Below are positions 17,765 through 26,749 of a DNA stretch of 64,000 bases, one piece after another. Both the position numbers and the translations under genes were made by a program. Numbering within the stretch: the stretch's first letter is position 1; each line of letters begins with the position of its first letter. The DNA is from Acidobacteriota bacterium (GTDB taxonomy: Bacteria; Acidobacteriota; Vicinamibacteria; Vicinamibacterales; UBA823), in assembly GCA_002730525.1 (NCBI GenBank), contig PCAK01000012.1, forward strand, positions 1-64,000, given 5' to 3'. The notes under the pieces were generated by a model. That model worked only from the letters and a program-made list of their open reading frames with translations. It was not told where the DNA came from and searched no databases.

Positions 17765-19291
17765 GTGAACCTTCTGACCTCACAGCACAGCGACCGATCG
17801 CCCTTGCATTCGAAGCAGGCGTTGCTCGGTGACGTGGCGGCGCTCGGGCTGAGCCGGTATGCGGCATTCGGCGTCAGCTTTCTTGTCAGTATCGTTCAGA
17901 AGGGGCTTCTCGGACCGTACCTGGTCGGGGTCTGGCAGTTACTCTCGATCGCCCGTCAGTATCTCGGGTACAGCGATCTCGGCGTCGCACGGGGAGCGGA
18001 ACAGAAGCTCCCGCCACTCTACGCCCAAGTCAGTGAGCAACTGGACTCCGTCAAGCGGACCGCCTACACATTTACGCTGGCACCCGTCCTCGTCATCAAC
18101 TGCCTGGTCATCGTGGGGACGTTCGTCTGGCCCGTACAGGTCGACCCGGTCATCCTGTGGGGGTTCCGGGGGATGGCTGTCGTCGCTATCCTCGAGAGTG
18201 CTGCCAACATTTTCGAAGTCTCGGTCCTCAGATCGCCCGTACGGTTCCGCCTGGTCAGCCTTCAAGTCCTCGGTTCGGAGCTGCTGTTCGCGGCCATGTC
18301 AATCCCGAGCATTCTCTTGTGGGGGATCTACGGGCTGATTGGCGCGGCGGCCCTGAGCGTGCTTTTCAAGCTCGCGTTCATGCGAGTGGCCACTGGCGAG
18401 TGGTTTCACTTCAAAGTGGACATTCGTCAGGGGACCGCCCTGTGGCGGGTCGGGTTCCCCGTGACGCTGTACGTCATCTTGTTCAAGACGTTCGAGCTTC
18501 TCGATCGCCTCCTCCTGCTCCATGCGGGTGAGTTGGAACTGCTGGGTTATTACTCCATCGCCACCATGGCGACCGTCTTGCTGGGTCACCTCCCACTGGT
18601 CATCTCACAGGCGTTCTTTCCTCGGACCATGGCCTGGGTCGAGACCAGGGATGATGTCGAACTATCCAGGTATTTTCGGCAGGCGCAGCTGTGCATCGTC
18701 GTCGTGATGGGGGCCGCCGTTGGAGCGTGCTATTTCGTCCTCCCCGTCGGCGTGATCTACGCGCTCCCGGCGTTCACTCCGGGCATCGACGCCATGAAGA
18801 TCGCTGTCTTCAGCGCCGTGTTTGTCGGTCTGGTTCACGTTCCCATTCAGTACCAGATTGGCTGGAACCGCCAGTGGCTGCTCGTCACCCTGATGGCGGT
18901 TGCGACCGCGATCTACTACGGCCTCGGTCTGCTCGGGGTCCAGTCACTGGGTTCGTCGGAGGCGACGCTCGTGTTGGTGGCCTGGAGTCGCGTGATCGGT
19001 TTCGGCGTGCTGAGCGTGACCCTCGTGTGGTGGACCTTACGGCGGCTCCGAGGTGATTCGACTCGGGTGGCGGTCGCAGAACTCGCCGGTGCGGCCGCCT
19101 ACGTGACGATCCTGATCGTCGGAATCGATTTTCTGGTGGTGACCGACGAGATCGGCCTGGGGAGGCAGGTGCTCGGGGTGGGTGTGTCACTCGTGTTGTT
19201 CGGGTTCGGACTCTGGCCGGTCGTCCGGTTCGTGGATCGACGAACCGGCGTGCTCACCCTAATCCGACGCCTTCTCAAGAGGAAGGCTTGA
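17765..19291 (+). CDS. Wzx-like oligosaccharide flippase (MATE/MOP superfamily)
   Basis: About twelve hydrophobic segments, 508 residues, in the pattern of polysaccharide-transporter flippases that move undecaprenyl-linked repeat units outward. The start is uncertain: the frame is open from 17390, but sequence before about 17765 is polar and overlaps the divergent ABC gene. GTG 17765 begins just before the first helix, KQALLGDVAALGLSRYAAFG. I cannot name a specific substrate. A second flippase lies at 61083-62573, so two different repeat units or two systems may be present. Confidence 0.75.
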   Translation: MNLLTSQHSDRSPLHSKQALLGDVAALGLSRYAAFGVSFLVSIVQKGLLGPYLVGVWQLLSIARQYLGYSDLGVARGAEQKLPPLYAQVSEQLDSVKRTAYTFTLAPVLVINCLVIVGTFVWPVQVDPVILWGFRGMAVVAILESAANIFEVSVLRSPVRFRLVSLQVLGSELLFAAMSIPSILLWGIYGLIGAAALSVLFKLAFMRVATGEWFHFKVDIRQGTALWRVGFPVTLYVILFKTFELLDRLLLLHAGELELLGYYSIATMATVLLGHLPLVISQAFFPRTMAWVETRDDVELSRYFRQAQLCIVVVMGAAVGACYFVLPVGVIYALPAFTPGIDAMKIAVFSAVFVGLVHVPIQYQIGWNRQWLLVTLMAVATAIYYGLGLLGVQSLGSSEATLVLVAWSRVIGFGVLSVTLVWWTLRRLRGDSTRVAVAELAGAAAYVTILIVGIDFLVVTDEIGLGRQVLGVGVSLVLFGFGLWPVVRFVDRRTGVLTLIRRLLKRKA

Positions 19292-19346
19292 CCGGAGGAG
19301 GGTCGTGAACCGCTCCCAGGGAAGAGACGCCGACGCCGAGTCTCGT

Positions 19347-19375
19347 TTGACGTGTGTTCTGGAAACTTGTAGAGT
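19347..19375 (+). promoter_or_regulatory. sigma70-type promoter for gmd
   Basis: TTGACG at 19347-19352, a 17-base spacer and TAGAGT at 19370-19375 (5/6 and 4/6 matches). It lies 30 bases upstream of the gmd ATG. Geometry matches the promoter candidates at 8289 and 24258. Confidence 0.45.
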
Positions 19376-19405
19376 CAGAAGGACTTACGCGCCACAGCAT
19401 TGCTT

Positions 19406-20407
19406 ATGCCCAAGTCCAAGCGCGCCATCATCACGGGAATCACGGGGCAGGACGGCTCCTACCTCGCCGAGTTGCTGCTCGACAAGGGCTATGAAGTCGT
19501 CGGCATCGTTCGGCGCGCAAGCACACCGAACACCTGGCGGATCGAGCATCTACTCAATCGGATCGAGCTTCGCCCCGCCGACCTGCTCGACCAGCTGTCT
19601 CTCATTCGCGTGATCGGGGACGTTCGTCCTCACGAATTCTACAATTTGGCTGCCATGTCGTTCGTCCCCGCGTCGTGGGACCAGCCCTTCTTGACGGGTG
19701 AGTTCAATGCGCTGGGCGTAACGCGAGTACTCGAGGCTATTCGTCAGGTGGATACATCGATCCGCCTGTACCAGGCCTCCTCGAGTGAGATGTATGGGAA
19801 GGTGCGTGAGATTCCGCAGACCGAGTTGACGCCCTTCTACCCGCGGAGTCCGTACGGCGTAGCCAAAGTGTACGGTCACTACATCACCGTGAACTACCGA
19901 GAGAGTTACGATCTCTTCGCATGCGCCGGCATTCTCTTCAACCATGAATCGCCCCGACGTGGGCTCGAGTTCGTGACGCGGAAGATCAGTGATGGCGTGG
20001 CGAGAATCAAGCTCGGCCTCACTGACTCGCTGTCGCTGGGGAACCTGGAAGCACAGCGTGACTGGGGATTCGCGGGAGACTATGTTCGCGCGATGTGGCT
20101 CATGCTGCAGCAGAAGCGGCCCGACGACTACGTCATCGCCACCGGGGTGAGTCATTCAGTTCGAGATGTCGTCGAGACGGCATTTGCACACGTTGGTCTC
20201 GACTGGCAGCCCTATGTGCGCCACGATCCGGGCCTCATGCGGCCGGCCGAAGTCGATCATCTCGTCGGCGAGGCATCGAAGGCGCGCGCCGAGCTTGGCT
20301 GGAGTGAGACCGTCTCGTTTCAGCGGCTCGTCGAGATGATGGTCGATGCCGACGTTGAGTGTCTGACGGCGGCACAGCGGGCGCCCGAGTCGGTTTCCAC
20401 ACGATAG
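19406..20407 (+). CDS. gmd: GDP-mannose 4,6-dehydratase
   Basis: Converts GDP-D-mannose to GDP-4-dehydro-6-deoxy-D-mannose, the branch point to GDP-fucose, GDP-rhamnose and GDP-perosamine. The extended-SDR features are complete: NAD(P)-binding [15 protein letters not shown] near the N-terminus, QASSSEMYG with the Ser/Glu/Tyr region, [10 protein letters not shown] with the Y-x3-K pair, and the Gmd-specific NHESPRRG. The ATG at 19406 is preferred over an in-frame TTG at 19400. No GDP-fucose synthase, Rmd reductase or perosamine aminotransferase is adjacent. The second step may be done by one of the SDRs at 35105-38066 or by a gene outside the window (inference). Confidence 0.93.
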   Translation: MPKSKRAIITGITGQDGSYLAELLLDKGYEVVGIVRRASTPNTWRIEHLLNRIELRPADLLDQLSLIRVIGDVRPHEFYNLAAMSFVPASWDQPFLTGEFNALGVTRVLEAIRQVDTSIRLYQASSSEMYGKVREIPQTELTPFYPRSPYGVAKVYGHYITVNYRESYDLFACAGILFNHESPRRGLEFVTRKISDGVARIKLGLTDSLSLGNLEAQRDWGFAGDYVRAMWLMLQQKRPDDYVIATGVSHSVRDVVETAFAHVGLDWQPYVRHDPGLMRPAEVDHLVGEASKARAELGWSETVSFQRLVEMMVDADVECLTAAQRAPESVSTR

Positions 20408-20445
20408 AGCATCGGCAAGGACACGTCGGGATTATCCTTGCAGCG

Positions 20446-21651
20446 GTGATCGCGTTGACACGGCTCGAGAGACGCTGGACCACGAAGTTCTTGCTCGCCA
20501 TCGGCGGCTTCGTGAGCGCGATCGTGGTTCTCGAAGTCGGTTTGCGTGTGTCAGCATTTTCCTACCCGTCCCTGTACACCTACGATGACAATCGCGGCGT
20601 GGCCCACCGGCCAGAAGCTGAAGGCTGGTGGCGGCGTGAGGGCAATGCCTACGTACGGATCAATAAGGATGGACTCCGAGACAGAGCGCATGTCAAAACC
20701 AAGTCAGGTTCCACCCTGCGTATCGCCGTGCTCGGTGATTCCTTTGCTCAGGCGTTGCAGGTGCCACTCGAAGAGACGTTCTGGGCGGTCATGGAGCGCG
20801 CGCTGAATACGTGTGACGCCCTGGCTGGGCGCGAGGTCGAGGCCATCAACTTTGGGGTATCCAACTACGGGACAGCGGAAGAGCTTCTCACGCTGCGTCA
20901 CCACGTCTGGGGTTACTCGCCTGATGTCGTCCTCCTGACCTTCTTCGCCAACGACGTTCGCAACAACTCACAGGCACTGGAGCCGGACCAGGCGCGGCCG
21001 TTCTTCCACTTCGAGCGGGATGAGTTGGTCCTCGACGCCTCTTTTCGGAATCATCCCCGATCTCTGAGGACGCAGTCGTCGTGGTGGAGCGGGCTGAAGG
21101 CGCTCAGTGACTATGTCCGGGTGGTGCAGTTTGCCGTGTACGCGAAAGACCTACTCGCTTCCATGGGCAGGGAAGGAGGCGGTGAAGAGTACCGTGTCGG
21201 CGATTCGGCGTACAGAGAATCCGATGATCCGGACTGGCAGGAAGCCTGGAGGATTACCGAAGAGCTCATAGCTGAGATGCACCGAGAGGTCGTGCAACAT
21301 GGCGCGGAGTTCCTCGTCCTCAATGCCAGTAGTGCAGGCCAGGTCCACCCCGACCCGGCCGTCCGGCAACAGCTCATGCAGGAGCATCGCGTCACGGATC
21401 TCACCTACACCGGCCGACGCCTCGACGCCTTGGGGGAACAGCAGCACTTTCCGGTGCTGGATGTCGTCCCGCGATTACAGGCGTATGTGGACCGTACCGG
21501 CGTGTGTGTGCACGGTTCTGAGAATGACGCGGAGTGCGAGGGACACTGGAATACGGTCGGACATCGGCAAGCCGGGCGGTTCATCGCAGAGACGCTCTGT
21601 CAGGCCTACGCCGGGTCCGAGTTCGAGTTGTCCAGCGTCAGCTCACGGTAG
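20446..21651 (+). CDS. SGNH/GDSL-like hydrolase or acyltransferase, membrane-anchored
   Basis: An N-terminal hydrophobic segment (FLLAIGGFVSAIVVLEVGL) anchors a periplasmic SGNH domain. Block I is IAVLGDSFAQALQVPLEET with the nucleophile Ser; an Asn occurs in TFFANDVR (block III-like); a C-terminal GHWNTVGHRQAG supplies the His. The block V Asp is not placed with certainty. Such proteins in glycan clusters act as O-acetyl-esterases or acyltransferases (family knowledge). GTG 20446 is chosen because an in-frame start at 20359 would overlap gmd by 49 bases. The 3' end overlaps the convergent GT4 gene by 46 bases. Related proteins are at 39290 and 42741. Confidence 0.7.
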   Translation: MIALTRLERRWTTKFLLAIGGFVSAIVVLEVGLRVSAFSYPSLYTYDDNRGVAHRPEAEGWWRREGNAYVRINKDGLRDRAHVKTKSGSTLRIAVLGDSFAQALQVPLEETFWAVMERALNTCDALAGREVEAINFGVSNYGTAEELLTLRHHVWGYSPDVVLLTFFANDVRNNSQALEPDQARPFFHFERDELVLDASFRNHPRSLRTQSSWWSGLKALSDYVRVVQFAVYAKDLLASMGREGGGEEYRVGDSAYRESDDPDWQEAWRITEELIAEMHREVVQHGAEFLVLNASSAGQVHPDPAVRQQLMQEHRVTDLTYTGRRLDALGEQQHFPVLDVVPRLQAYVDRTGVCVHGSENDAECEGHWNTVGHRQAGRFIAETLCQAYAGSEFELSSVSSR

Positions 21652-22835
21652 AGCCCGGCCACGTCGGCCAGGAGGCGATCGAGACTGAATCGGGCGAGAA
21701 CCGACTCGCGACCGTAGGCGGCCATTTGCTGACGTCGATCCGAGGCATCCAGCAACGAGCACACGGCGTTCGTGAGCGCCGACGCCGCGCCGGCAGGTAC
21801 GAGTAGACCTGCGTCGGGTCGCCTGATGACATCCCGGACGCCGCCCACATCCGTGCTCACGCTCGAGACCCCCGCCGCCATCGCTTCGATGAGCGCCACG
21901 GGCGTTCCCTCATTCCGCGAACTGATCACGAACACGTCAGTCGCGCCATAGATCGTCGCCAGATCTCGACGCCACCCCAAGAAGCGAACCCGGCCCGTGA
22001 GATCCCAGGCGGCGGCCGTTGCTTCGAGTTCCGTTCGCAATTCCCCGTCGCCCACAATCAGAAACACGCTCGTCGGATGGCGCTGGGCGACCTGGCAGGC
22101 CATTTCAAGGAACGACTGGTGGTCCTTGATCGGAGTCAGCCGGCCGATGGTAGTCACGACCGAGTCGTTTGGGGTCAGGCGGAGCTGTTCGCGGGCGCGC
22201 TGGCGATTGCTCGCGTCGATGGCGGCAAAAGGTGTCAGGTCGAATCCCAGAGGGATCGTTCGGACCTGATCGCCTCGTCCGATCCGGTACGTGTCGAGCA
22301 GGTCGTGCCGGATCCGGTCGGAAATCGCGACGACCGCGTCGGTACGGCGCGCCAGCCAGCGTTCGATCGCTAGGAACGTGCTCGTGGATCGGTCACGAAA
22401 ATATCCTTCGAATACATGGCCGTGATACGTGTGCACAAGACGCGCTGGAGATCGGCGACCAACCGTACGATTGTACGCGATGCCGGCCAGTCGCCCCAGT
22501 GCGCCGGCCTTGGCCATGTGGGTATGCACGATGTGGGGCCGAGTACTGCACAGCAGGCGAAAGATCTGCCACACGGCCCGCGTATCGTCCAAGGGCTTGA
22601 TCGGGCGCCGAAGTGCCGGAAGATACGCCGTGGCCATGCCTCCCACGGGAAGCAGGTACGTCATATCACCTTCGCGCGGGCCGAGCCGCCCATGGATGAG
22701 CGTCGTGTGATAGCCAGCGTGTTGCAGGCGATCAGACAGTGTGATGGCCTGAATCGACGGGCCGCCAATGTTCAGGCGGGTGATGATACGCACGACGCGA
22801 CCTGTTGTCGCACGGTCGGACGAAGCGGTGGACAT
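21606..22835 (-). CDS. GT4 glycosyltransferase
   Basis: A retaining GT-B enzyme adding a sugar to the lipid-linked glycan in the cytoplasm. N-terminal acceptor domain with the glycine loop ITRLNIGGPSIQAITLS; C-terminal donor domain with TTIGRLTPIKDHQSFLE and the E-x7-E motif in NEGTPVALIEAMAAG. 409 residues, full length. It resembles the WcaL/PimB-like GT4 branch but donor and linkage cannot be read. It is a lone minus-strand gene, divergent from the next GT4 gene, with 128 bases between the assigned starts. Confidence 0.85.
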   Translation of the reverse strand: MSTASSDRATTGRVVRIITRLNIGGPSIQAITLSDRLQHAGYHTTLIHGRLGPREGDMTYLLPVGGMATAYLPALRRPIKPLDDTRAVWQIFRLLCSTRPHIVHTHMAKAGALGRLAGIAYNRTVGRRSPARLVHTYHGHVFEGYFRDRSTSTFLAIERWLARRTDAVVAISDRIRHDLLDTYRIGRGDQVRTIPLGFDLTPFAAIDASNRQRAREQLRLTPNDSVVTTIGRLTPIKDHQSFLEMACQVAQRHPTSVFLIVGDGELRTELEATAAAWDLTGRVRFLGWRRDLATIYGATDVFVISSRNEGTPVALIEAMAAGVSSVSTDVGGVRDVIRRPDAGLLVPAGAASALTNAVCSLLDASDRRQQMAAYGRESVLARFSLDRLLADVAGLYRELTLDNSNSDPA

Positions 22836-22963
22836 AGAGGGCGGTAGGACGTTCCAGCGCGTCTGCTACACTACCTGAAGAAGTCGCGCGAGGCTAGTGC
22901 CCTCACGTGCTAGCTGCGCTACGCTGTCCCCTACGCGGCACGAGCGACCGGGAGCTCCAAGGG

Positions 22964-24193
22964 TTGAGCGAGATCCTCTATGTTTCGTATGACGGCCTCC
23001 TCGAACCTCTCGGAGAGTCACAGGTCGTCAGTTACCTCGAAAGTCTTTCACCTTCCCACCAGTTGACCGTCGTCTCCTTCGAGAAGGCGCAGGACCTGCG
23101 CGACCGACGTCGAGTCTCGCAGATGGAGACGAGGCTGCTTGCCGCCGGGATCTCTTGGACGCCGCTCACGTATCACAGATGGCCGCCAGTGCTGTCGACC
23201 GCCTACGATATCTTGCGGGGAATCTGGAGCGGCGCCCGGTGGGCTCACACGCGGTCGGAATGGTTGGTCCACGCTCGAGGTTACGTGGCCGCGGCGATCG
23301 CCCTCGTGTTGAGCCGGCGGCGCGGCGGCGCTTTTCTCTTCGACATGCGCGGTTTCTGGGTCGACGAGAAGGTCGACGCTGGCCACTGGCCGCGCAACGG
23401 TGCGCTCTATGTCGTCGGGAAGTGGTTCGAGCGCCGCTTCTTCCAGTCAGCCGACGGAATCGTCTCCTTGACGGATGCCGGCGTGAGATGTTTTCCATCG
23501 CTCGGGTATGAGCTTGGTCCTCACGTGGCGATCGAGGTGATTCCAACCTGCGTCGATCTCCAACGATTCCAATCAGCTCCGAAGGATCCCGATCTCCTTC
23601 TGAGATTCGACTTGCGCGGACACCTTGTGGCGGGTTGCGTCGGAACCCTCAGTAATTGGTATCTTCGGCGGGAGACGCTGGAGTATCTGGCGTTCCTTTC
23701 GGGCCAACTCGAACACCTCAAAGTGCTGCTCGTGACCCGAGACGACCACCAGCGGCTGCGAGCGGATGCGGAACACTGCGGTGTGCCGGCTGACCGACTG
23801 GTCCTGGCCCGGGCAGATTTTCGCGAGATGCCCGGCATGATCAGCCTCATCGATGTCGGCGTCTTTTTCATCAAGGCGTGCTTTTCGAAAAAGGCGTCCG
23901 CCGCCACGAAACTTGGGGAGTTCCTGGCCTGTGGCGTGCCGGTCGTGATCAACGATGGGATCGGAGATTCCGGCTCGATCGTGCGGGATCAGACGGCTGG
24001 TGTTGTGCTGGCGGAGCCAACCGCCGAAGCTTTCACGGCATCGATCGGACCGCTACGCCTGCTCTTGCGAGATCCAGAGACTCCGAGTCGGTGCCGTGGT
24101 GCCGCCAAGCAGCATTTCGACCTCAACCACGGGGTTGCCGCGTACGACAGGCTCTACCGCACGCTGCTGGCCGGTCGCCACGATCGCCCCTAG
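22964..24193 (+). CDS. GT4-like glycosyltransferase
   Basis: GT-B fold glycosyltransferase of about 409 residues. The N-terminus ILYVSYDGLLEPLGESQVV is typical of a subgroup in EPS clusters. The donor domain has AGCVGTLSNWY and, in place of a perfect E-x7-E, KLGEFLACGVPVVIN. A TTG start at 22964 preceded by GGAGCTCC is chosen; an in-frame ATG at 22907 adds 19 residues without family similarity. A weak hairpin follows the stop, and the regulator promoter lies beyond it. Confidence 0.8.
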   Translation: MSEILYVSYDGLLEPLGESQVVSYLESLSPSHQLTVVSFEKAQDLRDRRRVSQMETRLLAAGISWTPLTYHRWPPVLSTAYDILRGIWSGARWAHTRSEWLVHARGYVAAAIALVLSRRRGGAFLFDMRGFWVDEKVDAGHWPRNGALYVVGKWFERRFFQSADGIVSLTDAGVRCFPSLGYELGPHVAIEVIPTCVDLQRFQSAPKDPDLLLRFDLRGHLVAGCVGTLSNWYLRRETLEYLAFLSGQLEHLKVLLVTRDDHQRLRADAEHCGVPADRLVLARADFREMPGMISLIDVGVFFIKACFSKKASAATKLGEFLACGVPVVINDGIGDSGSIVRDQTAGVVLAEPTAEAFTASIGPLRLLLRDPETPSRCRGAAKQHFDLNHGVAAYDRLYRTLLAGRHDRP

Positions 24194-24205
24194 GTCCAGA
24201 GGCCG

Positions 24206-24221
24206 GCCGGATCCTTCCGGC
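24206..24221 (+). terminator. weak terminator-like hairpin
   Basis: GCCGGA-TCCT-TCCGGC, a 6-bp stem just after the GT4 stop at 24193. There is no clear U-run after it, so termination would be weak or factor-assisted. It sits before the TTGACA promoter and could insulate the two units. Confidence 0.25.
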
Positions 24222-24257
24222 GGTCCACGCGCGCTCCGTTTCATACCCAGAAAACGC

Positions 24258-24294
24258 TTGACAGCGGCGCCAGGCAGGTGTTCAATTTATGAAC
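24258..24294 (+). promoter_or_regulatory. promoter with overlapping palindrome upstream of the regulator operon
   Basis: TTGACA (24258-24263, perfect -35), a 17-base spacer and TTCAAT (24281-24286, 4/6). Overlapping the -10 is the palindrome GTTCA-ATTTA-TGAAC (24280-24294). A symmetric site over a -10 box next to a winged-helix regulator gene suggests an autoregulatory operator (inference). The leader to the ATG at 24387 is about 95 bases and holds no recognised riboswitch. Confidence 0.5.
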
Positions 24295-24386
24295 GTACGC
24301 GAGCCTATTCCTTAGTTCCTGAGGGTTTGCGGCAGTGGCTTTCTGTAAGTGAGAGGGCGGGAGCGCGTCTAGACCACTCTGAGGCG

Positions 24387-24983
24387 ATGGAGAAGCCCGA
24401 TCGGGAGATCGTCGTCCGTCGAGACCTGCGGGTGCTGGAGGCGGTTGCCGAGAACCAGCGGATCACCCAGCGCGGGCTGGCCAATCAGCTCGGCATCGCG
24501 CTGGGATTGGCGAACCTGTATCTCAAGCGGCTCGTGCGCAAGGGGTACATCAAGTGCATCAACGTTCGACCGAATCGGATCCGGTATCTTCTCACCCCGA
24601 AGGGGGTCTCCGAGAAAGCGCGCCTGACCTGCGAGTACATGGAGCATTCGCTGTCCCTCTACCGCGGGGTCCGGCAGTATCTCAGCATCGTGCTTCAGCC
24701 ATACGTTGAAGCCGGCCCCAAGGCGATTGCCCTCTACGGCGTCGGCGAGGCGGCGGAACTCGCCTATCTGTCGCTCAAGGAGTTGGGTCTCGAGCCGGCC
24801 GCGATTTTTTCCGACGAGGGGGACCGAGAGTTTCTTGGGATGCCCGTCCAGGACGTCCGGCAGCACACCCGCGTCGACTTCGACTTGATGCTGGTGGCGA
24901 CCCTCGAGCACGCCGAGCCGCTGCTTGAGAAGCTCATCAACCACGGGATCCCGGAAGTGAAGCTCCTTCCTCTGCGCCGGTAG
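24387..24983 (+). CDS. EPS-associated MarR/winged-helix regulator with C-terminal Rossmann-like domain
   Basis: Residues 1-95 match the EPS-associated MarR-type family: a helix-turn-helix (TQRGLANQLGIALGLANLYL), the wing VRKGYIKCINVRPNRIRYLL, then LTPKGVSEKARLT. Residues 100-198 are an extra domain that begins IALYGVGEAAELAYLSL, like a nucleotide- or sugar-binding Rossmann fold, and that the short family members lack. It may sense a nucleotide sugar (inference). ATG 24387 is chosen because upstream sequence in the open frame is not protein-like. It is the first gene of the 27-kb plus-strand run, 8 bases before the cytidylyltransferase gene. Confidence 0.78.
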   Translation: MEKPDREIVVRRDLRVLEAVAENQRITQRGLANQLGIALGLANLYLKRLVRKGYIKCINVRPNRIRYLLTPKGVSEKARLTCEYMEHSLSLYRGVRQYLSIVLQPYVEAGPKAIALYGVGEAAELAYLSLKELGLEPAAIFSDEGDREFLGMPVQDVRQHTRVDFDLMLVATLEHAEPLLEKLINHGIPEVKLLPLRR

Positions 24984-24991
24984 CCGTCACG

Positions 24992-25735
24992 ATGGCGTCT
25001 GATCGGATTCTGGCTGTAACGCTTGCCCGCGGAGGATCGAAGAGCGTGCCAAACAAGAACATCAGGCCGATCTTCGGCGTGCCGCTGCTCGGCTACACGA
25101 TCGCCGAGGCGAAGCGGAGTCGCTACATTACGCGGTATCTCGTGTCTACGGACTCGGAGGACATTCGTCGGATCGCGATTCGGTACGAGGCGGAAGTCCC
25201 ATTCTTGCGGCCGGCCGATCTCGCCAGTGACACGGCCAGCTCCGTCGCGGCGCTGCAGCACGCGGTCGGGTGGGCAGAGGCCGATGAGGGACAGCGCTAC
25301 GACTACGTCGTGGAATTGATGTGCACGAATCCGATGAAGACCGTCGACGACATCGATGCGGCGATCGACAAGCTTGTGTCGACTGGGGCGGATTCCGTCA
25401 TCGGGATGTGCCGGTTGGCGGATCATCACCCGATCCGGATCAAGAAAATCGTCGACGACCGGATCGTCGATTTTGCGCTTCCGGAGACGCCGGAATCGCG
25501 GCGACAGGATCTGAAACCCGACGCCTACATCCGCAACGGGTCGATCTACGCGCTGCGCCGCGACGTGCTGATGGTGCAAGGCCGACGGTACGGGACCCCG
25601 CACAGTCGCCCGCACATCATGCCGCTGGATCGTTCGATCAACGTGGACTCGCCCGTGGACTTCGTCGTGGCCGAGGCCCTCTTCAAGGCACACCCTCGGC
25701 CGTATGTGGCGCGTTTGGCTGATCTCGAGGCATGA
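24992..25735 (+). CDS. acylneuraminate cytidylyltransferase-like enzyme
   Basis: Predicted to activate a nonulosonic or related 2-keto acid sugar with CTP. The signature LARGGSKSVPNKNI binds the nucleotide, and VSTDSEDI, RPADLASDTASS and the late acidic motif are in place. At 247 residues it is the usual NeuA/PseF/LegF size. CMP-sialate, pseudaminate, legionaminate and KDN enzymes cannot be told apart by eye. It is followed 3 bases later by a 2-hydroxyacid dehydrogenase, then a second cytidylyltransferase-like gene and a NeuB-like synthase. Confidence 0.82.
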   Translation: MASDRILAVTLARGGSKSVPNKNIRPIFGVPLLGYTIAEAKRSRYITRYLVSTDSEDIRRIAIRYEAEVPFLRPADLASDTASSVAALQHAVGWAEADEGQRYDYVVELMCTNPMKTVDDIDAAIDKLVSTGADSVIGMCRLADHHPIRIKKIVDDRIVDFALPETPESRRQDLKPDAYIRNGSIYALRRDVLMVQGRRYGTPHSRPHIMPLDRSINVDSPVDFVVAEALFKAHPRPYVARLADLEA

Positions 25736-25738
25736 CGG

Positions 25739-26749
25739 ATGACGGAGCAGTCGGTCAACCCGTCGACGCGGCCGAAGATCCTGGTCATCACGCCGGTGCA
25801 TCACATCGAGGGGGTCGCCGCGCTCCTCGAGAGCTTCGCTGAGGTGACGTACTTGCCGGATCCTACGCCTCAGGATGTGATGTGCGACGTGACCGATCAG
25901 GACGCCGTGTTCACGAATCCGAACAGATCGGACGTGTTCATCGGCCGAGACGTGATGGACGCTGGACACGCCCTGAAGGCGGTTTGCACCGCGTCCACCG
26001 GCACAAATCACATCGACGCCGGCTGTGCGGCTGAGCGAGGTATCCGCATCCTGTCGCTCACGGAACAGCGAGACGTCATCACCAAGATTTCATCGACCGC
26101 CGAGCACGCACTGGCCCTGATGCTGGCGGCCCTCCGGCACCTGCCACAGGCGGCGGAATCTGTGAAACGCGGCGAATGGGACTACACACGCTTCATCGGG
26201 CGACAGGTCGACCATTTGACCGTTGGGGTGGTCGGGTACGGACGGCTCGGCACCTACTTCGCTCGCTATGTGAACGCGCTCGGCAGTCGCGTCCTTGTCT
26301 ATGATCCGTATGTCACTGTTGAGGATGCGTCTTTGGCACAGGTCGAGCTTGATCAACTGCTCGGCGAGGCCGACATCATTAGCCTGCATGTGCATGTCAC
26401 GCCGGAGACGACGCGGATGGTGGACAAGAGTTGGTTCGAGCGGATGAAGCCGTCGATGGTGCTGGTGAATACGTCGCGTGGCGAGATTATTGACGAAGTC
26501 GATCTCATCGCGTTCCTCGACGCGACGCCTGGCGCCATGCTGGCGGCCGATGTCGTCTCGGGAGAGGTCAGCGCCAAGCGGTCCAGTCCACTGATTGACT
26601 ACGCTCGCTCGGCCTCGAACGTGATTCTGACCCCGCATCTGGGCGGGATGACGGTCGAGGGCCAGCAGATGGCGTACATGCATGCGGGGCGGCAACTTCA
26701 ACGCTTTTTCGCTGAGTCTGATTCGAGGCCACCGGCGCCAGAACGATGA
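25739..26749 (+). CDS. D-2-hydroxyacid dehydrogenase (SerA-like)
   Basis: NAD-dependent oxidoreductase of 2-keto/2-hydroxy acids. Residues 155-170 carry the nucleotide site GVVGYGRLGTYFARY; NTSRGEIIDE holds the catalytic Arg and TPHLGGMT the catalytic His. Length 336 is normal, without the C-terminal ACT domain of regulated SerA. It lies between two cytidylyltransferase-like genes and overlaps the second by 4 bases, which is unusual for housekeeping serine synthesis. It may act on a keto-acid sugar or its precursor (inference). Confidence 0.82.
   Translation: MTEQSVNPSTRPKILVITPVHHIEGVAALLESFAEVTYLPDPTPQDVMCDVTDQDAVFTNPNRSDVFIGRDVMDAGHALKAVCTASTGTNHIDAGCAAERGIRILSLTEQRDVITKISSTAEHALALMLAALRHLPQAAESVKRGEWDYTRFIGRQVDHLTVGVVGYGRLGTYFARYVNALGSRVLVYDPYVTVEDASLAQVELDQLLGEADIISLHVHVTPETTRMVDKSWFERMKPSMVLVNTSRGEIIDEVDLIAFLDATPGAMLAADVVSGEVSAKRSSPLIDYARSASNVILTPHLGGMTVEGQQMAYMHAGRQLQRFFAESDSRPPAPER

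Noticed and set aside
24764-26011. Minus-strand open frame (415 codons) opposite the cytidylyltransferase and dehydrogenase genes
   Set aside because: Shadow of the plus-strand genes; translation is Arg/His/Asp-rich without motifs.
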